Shown: positions 5,634 to 8,605 of the stretch, piece after piece | Layout: the number at the start of each line of letters is the position of its first letter | How positions within the stretch are numbered: position 1 is the stretch's first letter | DNA from: Clostridiales bacterium | Lineage (GTDB): Bacteria; Bacillota; Clostridia; Saccharofermentanales; UBA5734 | DNA length: 8,605 nucleotides | Assembly: GCA_007133255.1 (NCBI GenBank) | Contig: SLMY01000125.1 | Coordinates: forward strand, 1 to 8,605 | Reading direction: 5' to 3' | Program-made: the position numbers and the translations under genes | Notes under the pieces: model-generated | Told to the model about the DNA's origin: nothing | The model's database searches: none | Seen by the model: only the letters and a program-made list of their open reading frames with translations

Positions 5634-6383
5634 ATGGATAAAAATGTACAGGTAGCGTATATCCACCATAGTGGCTTCTATGTGAAAGTAGATGGCAAAC
5701 TGCTCATCTTTGATTATTTTAGTGACCATGCTGATAAAGATGAGAGGGACAAGAATATTCGCTTTGTTTCTGAGGCTGTGCATGATGCCTCGGTTGAGCA
5801 AGTCTTTATATTCGTCAGTCATGGCCATCATGATCATTTTGACCCTGATATTTTCGCGTTTAATAACCTTGGCAAAAAAACCCGTTATATTCTCAGCAGT
5901 GATGTTGAAGTAGATAAACCGCTCGAGAACTGTTATTTTATTGATCCTTACAAGGACATGCAGATAGAAGATCTTCAGATATCAACTTATGGTTCAACCG
6001 ATGAAGGGGTTTCCTTTCTGGCGCGGTTTAATGAGTGCGCTGTTTTCCATGCTGGTGACCTGAACTGGTGGTACTGGCATGATGAATCCACACCTGCTGA
6101 ACTGGCTGAGTATGAGCAAAGTTTCAAAGAAGTTGTCGAGAAAATAGAAGGTGAGAAAATAGATATCGCTTTCTTCCCTGTTGATCCGCGTCTTCATGAA
6201 TATGGCTATTTAGGTGGTGAATATTTTCTGAACAAACTCAAACCACGAACTTTTTTCCCCATGCATTTCTGGGAGCGTTTTGATTTTACGCGCAGCTTCA
6301 GCAAAAAAGCTCAAAACAGTTCCACTGACAGCAGAATTTACACAATTGACCATGTTAGGCAAAGCTTTGAGGTTGTTCTGTAG
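5634..6383 (+). CDS. MBL-fold metallo-hydrolase, COG2220/UlaG-like
   Basis: A 249-residue cytoplasmic protein (no signal peptide or membrane helix) of the metallo-beta-lactamase fold. The N-terminal strand YIHHSGFYVKVDGKLLIFDY (9-28) is typical of the family. The metal site is SHGHHDHFD (62-70; His63, His65, Asp67, His68), then FHAGDLNWWYW (138-148; His139 and bridging Asp142) and PMHFWERF (209-216; His211). All expected metal ligands are present, so it should be active. COG2220 includes L-ascorbate-6-phosphate lactonase (UlaG) and phosphodiesterase-like enzymes, and many members are uncharacterised. Lying between two carbon-metabolism kinases, a lactonase or phosphoester hydrolase for a sugar acid is plausible but unproven. 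The start ATG 5634 agrees with the family N-terminus; a frame stop at 5607 excludes a longer ATG start. The ribosome site is unusually poor. A terminator follows. Confidence 0.88.
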   Translation: MDKNVQVAYIHHSGFYVKVDGKLLIFDYFSDHADKDERDKNIRFVSEAVHDASVEQVFIFVSHGHHDHFDPDIFAFNNLGKKTRYILSSDVEVDKPLENCYFIDPYKDMQIEDLQISTYGSTDEGVSFLARFNECAVFHAGDLNWWYWHDESTPAELAEYEQSFKEVVEKIEGEKIDIAFFPVDPRLHEYGYLGGEYFLNKLKPRTFFPMHFWERFDFTRSFSKKAQNSSTDSRIYTIDHVRQSFEVVL

Positions 6384-6427
6384 TTTCAGCCTCACTTGTT
6401 AATGGCAGAATCTCTTATATCAAGTTA

Positions 6428-6455
6428 GCCTGAGCAGTAACCTGTTCAGGCATTT
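6428..6455 (+). terminator. Rho-independent terminator after the MBL-fold gene
   Basis: GCCTGAGCAG (6428-6437) pairs with CTGTTCAGGC (6442-6451), ten pairs with one G-T, around a TAAC loop. It is followed by ATTTCTATAT, a weak U tract, and lies 44 bases past the stop codon. The long stem makes a terminator likely; the weak U tract leaves some doubt. Confidence 0.68.
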
Positions 6456-6475
6456 CTATATGGCCGTTTATTTTA

Positions 6476-6489
6476 TGATAACGCTTTTT
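6476..6489 (+). promoter_or_regulatory. cre-like site upstream of glycerate kinase
   Basis: TGATAACGCTTTTT matches 12 of 14 positions of the cre consensus TGWAARCGYTWNCW; the mismatches are T at position 4 and T at position 13. It is about 170 bases before the glycerate kinase ATG, in the gap after the terminator. The upstream gap also holds a modest promoter candidate, TTATCA (6549-6554), 17 bases, TATTCT (6572-6577). Confidence 0.38.
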
Positions 6490-6634
6490 CAATATTGACT
6501 ACTATCCTGACCACTGCTTTTTTTCTTATTCAGTCTCTGGTATGCTTATTATCATCCTTTATGAACAATCATATTCTGATAGTTGATGAGTCTGGATGAC
6601 TCCGCAAAATAATGAACAGACCAAAAAGACATAC

Positions 6635-6641
6635 AAGGAGG
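6635..6641 (+). promoter_or_regulatory. Ribosome binding site that fixes the glycerate kinase start
   Basis: AAGGAGG, a full match to the anti-Shine-Dalgarno core, is 5 bases before ATG 6647. The earlier in-frame ATG at 6596 would add 17 residues ahead of the conserved KKIVLIPDSFKG start and has no such site. Confidence 0.88.
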
Positions 6642-6646
6642 CTGTT

Positions 6647-7786
6647 ATGAAAAAAATAGTACTAATTCCTGATTCCTTTAAAGGTACCATGAGTTCTGAA
6701 GAAATCTGCCAGATTATGGCCGGGGAGATCAGCAAGATCTATCCGGAGACCAATCTTGTCAGCATACCTGTCGCTGATGGCGGTGAGGGCAGTGTTGATG
6801 CTTTTATCAGTGCCATTGGCGGTGAGCGAGTACCTGTCTCGGCCAAAGGTCCTTTTATGGAAGATATACAATCATTTTACGGTCTGCTGCCTGATGAGAC
6901 AGCGATAATAGAAATGGCGGCGGCGGCGGGCCTGCCGCTGGTGGGCGATAACAGACAAGCCGACCGGACCACGACATACGGTGTTGGACAGCTGATGGCA
7001 CACGCCGCCGGTTCAGGTATCAGCAAACTGGTTGTCGGCTTGGGCGGAAGCGCGACAAACGACGGCGGAACAGGAGCCGCGGCCGCGCTTGGAATCAAGT
7101 TTTTAAATCAAGCAGGTGAGCCTTTTGTTCCTGTCGGCGCGACGCTGAAAGACATAGACTCAATTGACAGTTCTGGGTTATTGCCGCAGCTGAAGGATAT
7201 TGAGATTGTCACTATGTGTGACATTGATAACCCGCTCTGTGGTCCGCAAGGCGCTGCAGCCGTTTTCGGTCCTCAAAAAGGCGCTGATGAAAACATGGTA
7301 GAAAAGCTTGACGCCGGCCTGCGGCATCTGGCTGCTGTCTGCAAAAGGGATCTGGGAAAAGATATACTCGATTTACCAGGTTCAGGTGCTGCCGGCGGCA
7401 TGGGCGGCGGTATGGTCGCGTTCTTTGACGCCAAACTCGAGATGGGCATTGAGACTGTTCTTAATACAGTCCATTTTGATCATTTGATAAAGGACGCTGA
7501 TTTTGTTATCTCAGGCGAAGGCAAAATAGATGTGCAGTCGCTGCGTGGTAAAGTAGTCATTGGTGTTGCCAGAAGGACCAGAAGACAACACGTGCCGCTG
7601 ATCGCTATTGTAGGTGATATTGGTGACAACGTTGAACAGGCTTATGAAGAGGGCGTCAGCGCGATTTTCAGTATAAACCGGGTTGCTGTGCCCTTTAGCG
7701 AAGCGAAGAAACGGGCAAAGGCGGATTTAGCTTTAACCATCAATAATTTGTTCCGTTTTATTGACCGTCTGACTCAGAAAGCTTAG
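6647..7786 (+). CDS. glxK: Glycerate kinase, type II (GlxK/GarK family)
   Basis: A 379-residue kinase of the Gly_kinase family (PF02595) that phosphorylates D-glycerate, in most bacterial members to 2-phosphoglycerate, which enters lower glycolysis. Family motifs are in order: IPDSFKGTMSS (6-16), VADGGEGS (45-52), IIEMAAAAGLPL (88-99), TTYGVGQL (109-116), VGLGGSATNDGGTGAA (130-145), CDIDNPLCGPQGAAAVFGPQKGA (about 193-215), GSGAAGGMGGG, and near the C-terminus SGEGKIDVQSLRGK. The length is normal and nothing is broken. The regioselectivity (2- or 3-phosphate) cannot be told from sequence. The gene sits after the FGGY kinase and the MBL-fold gene but behind a terminator, with a cre-like site upstream, which suggests separate, carbon-controlled transcription. 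Its TAG stop overlaps the stop of the convergent AEC permease gene. Confidence 0.95.
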   Translation: MKKIVLIPDSFKGTMSSEEICQIMAGEISKIYPETNLVSIPVADGGEGSVDAFISAIGGERVPVSAKGPFMEDIQSFYGLLPDETAIIEMAAAAGLPLVGDNRQADRTTTYGVGQLMAHAAGSGISKLVVGLGGSATNDGGTGAAAALGIKFLNQAGEPFVPVGATLKDIDSIDSSGLLPQLKDIEIVTMCDIDNPLCGPQGAAAVFGPQKGADENMVEKLDAGLRHLAAVCKRDLGKDILDLPGSGAAGGMGGGMVAFFDAKLEMGIETVLNTVHFDHLIKDADFVISGEGKIDVQSLRGKVVIGVARRTRRQHVPLIAIVGDIGDNVEQAYEEGVSAIFSINRVAVPFSEAKKRAKADLALTINNLFRFIDRLTQKA

Positions 7787-8605
7787 ATCCAGGTTAAATG
7801 GCGCATCAAAGAGATCCAGATAAATAAAGTAAAAATACAGCCGATGGATGTATAGACAAGGATCTGTCCGGCAAGTTCATGCTCACCTTCCATCTGTTGT
7901 GCCATCGTATAGGAAGAGACAGCGACAGGACCGCCAAAAAGGGCCAGAAAACTAACAAGTATTTCGCCTCTCATACCCAATAGAACCGCTGCGCCAATGG
8001 CCAGCAGCGGAATAACAAGCAGGCGTCCGGACACGGCGACAATCAGCTGCTTAAGGTAGCCGCGCGTCTCAGAGAAGTAGAACTGACCCCCCAGCGCGAA
8101 TAAAGCCAGCGGTGTAGCGACAACTGCCAGCGTACTCAATGACGTCTCAAGAACCGCGGGAAGCCGCAGGCCAGCCAGAACAGTAAGAAGACCGAGTACG
8201 GACGCGATAATCAGCGGATTTCTAATGATTCCTTTAACAAGCAGCAGCAGATTCATTTTTGTTTTACTGTAATATTGCAAGATGAAAACTGCCAGCAGGT
8301 TAAACAGCGGAATAATAATCGCGATGAGAATTTCAGTCAGCCCGCTGCTGCTGTCGGGAAGTAAGGCGTTCGCCAGCGGAACGCCAAAAAGAACATAATT
8401 ACTGCGAAACAAAGCTTGAACCAAAACACTGCGGCGATGCTGGGAAGGTTCAGCTTTCGTGTAGAAAGCCCACCCGGCAAAGAAGATAATCAGTACAGCT
8501 GTAACGGCAAATAGAATGGGCTGTCCCATTGACACATTCAGAATATCAGACCGATAGATATTCAGGTAAATCAGTAACGGCAAAAAAGTGCGGAAAACAA
8601 CATTG
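7783..8605 (-). CDS. AEC-family permease, 5' end outside the window
   Basis: A membrane protein of the auxin efflux carrier (AEC) family, Mem_trans PF03547. The minus-strand frame stays open to the right edge, so the true start lies outside. A TTG inside the window (8583) is not the start, because the residues before it (NVVFRTF, then LPLLIYLNIYRSDI) are the usual end of the first AEC helix region. About 273 residues are visible of a usual 300-320. Many hydrophobic helices follow. Typical motifs are RSNYVLFGVPLANAL in the first half and, near the end, GGPVAVSSYTMAQQMEGEHELAGQ with YTSIGC. Characterised bacterial members carry malate or other organic acids; the substrate here is unknown. It converges on glxK and overlaps it by 4 bases. 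Confidence 0.9.
   Translation of the reverse strand, partial: NVVFRTFLPLLIYLNIYRSDILNVSMGQPILFAVTAVLIIFFAGWAFYTKAEPSQHRRSVLVQALFRSNYVLFGVPLANALLPDSSSGLTEILIAIIIPLFNLLAVFILQYYSKTKMNLLLLVKGIIRNPLIIASVLGLLTVLAGLRLPAVLETSLSTLAVVATPLALFALGGQFYFSETRGYLKQLIVAVSGRLLVIPLLAIGAAVLLGMRGEILVSFLALFGGPVAVSSYTMAQQMEGEHELAGQILVYTSIGCIFTLFIWISLMRHLTWI

Noticed and set aside
6495..6500. TTGACT as -35 for glycerate kinase
   Set aside because: The position of the -10 is a run of T; no usable hexamer.
6596..6646. Longer N-terminus for glycerate kinase from ATG 6596
   Set aside because: AAGGAGG before ATG 6647 and the family start KKIVLIPDSFKG fix the later start.
8581..8583. TTG as the start of the AEC permease
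   Set aside because: The frame continues upstream with family-like residues to the window edge, so the gene is simply cut by the edge.

Overview
The window reads as ordinary chromosome from a spore-forming, low-to-medium GC Gram-positive bacterium, most likely a member of the Clostridia. The reasons are Shine-Dalgarno sites of the AAGGAG/GGAGG type, sigma-A-like promoters, AT-rich gaps, matches to the CcpA cre consensus, and a secreted SleB-type wall hydrolase with SH3 repeats. I saw no RNA gene, CRISPR array, insertion sequence or phage gene.

Layout from left to right: (1) the 5' part of a uroporphyrinogen-decarboxylase-superfamily gene on the minus strand, running off the left edge. (2) A gap of about 530 bases holding a clear terminator for the next gene. 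(3) A minus-strand secreted wall hydrolase with signal peptide, acidic stalk, two SH3 repeats and a SleB domain. It has its own strong promoter. (4) A minus-strand rarD, a ten-helix EamA/DMT permease. (5) A divergent control region with cre-like and other inverted repeats. (6) A plus-strand FGGY carbohydrate kinase. (7) A gap with a promoter/hairpin and a possible 22-codon leader ORF, then a plus-strand metallo-beta-lactamase-fold hydrolase of the UlaG-like COG2220 type. (8) A terminator, a cre-like site, then a plus-strand type II glycerate kinase. (9) A minus-strand AEC-family permease that overlaps the glycerate kinase tail to tail by 4 bases and runs off the right edge.

Three consecutive plus-strand genes are enzymes of small-molecule carbon metabolism: an FGGY sugar kinase, a possible lactonase or phosphodiesterase, and a glycerate kinase. 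The cre-like sites fit catabolite-controlled use of a sugar or sugar acid ending at 2-phosphoglycerate, and the AEC permease is a plausible organic-acid carrier. This pathway link is inference only: the genes have separate promoters and terminators and no single operon is visible. I found no convincing new defence or mobile system. The items most worth checking are the control elements around the FGGY kinase and the MBL gene, and the divergent phosphate-binding motif of the kinase.
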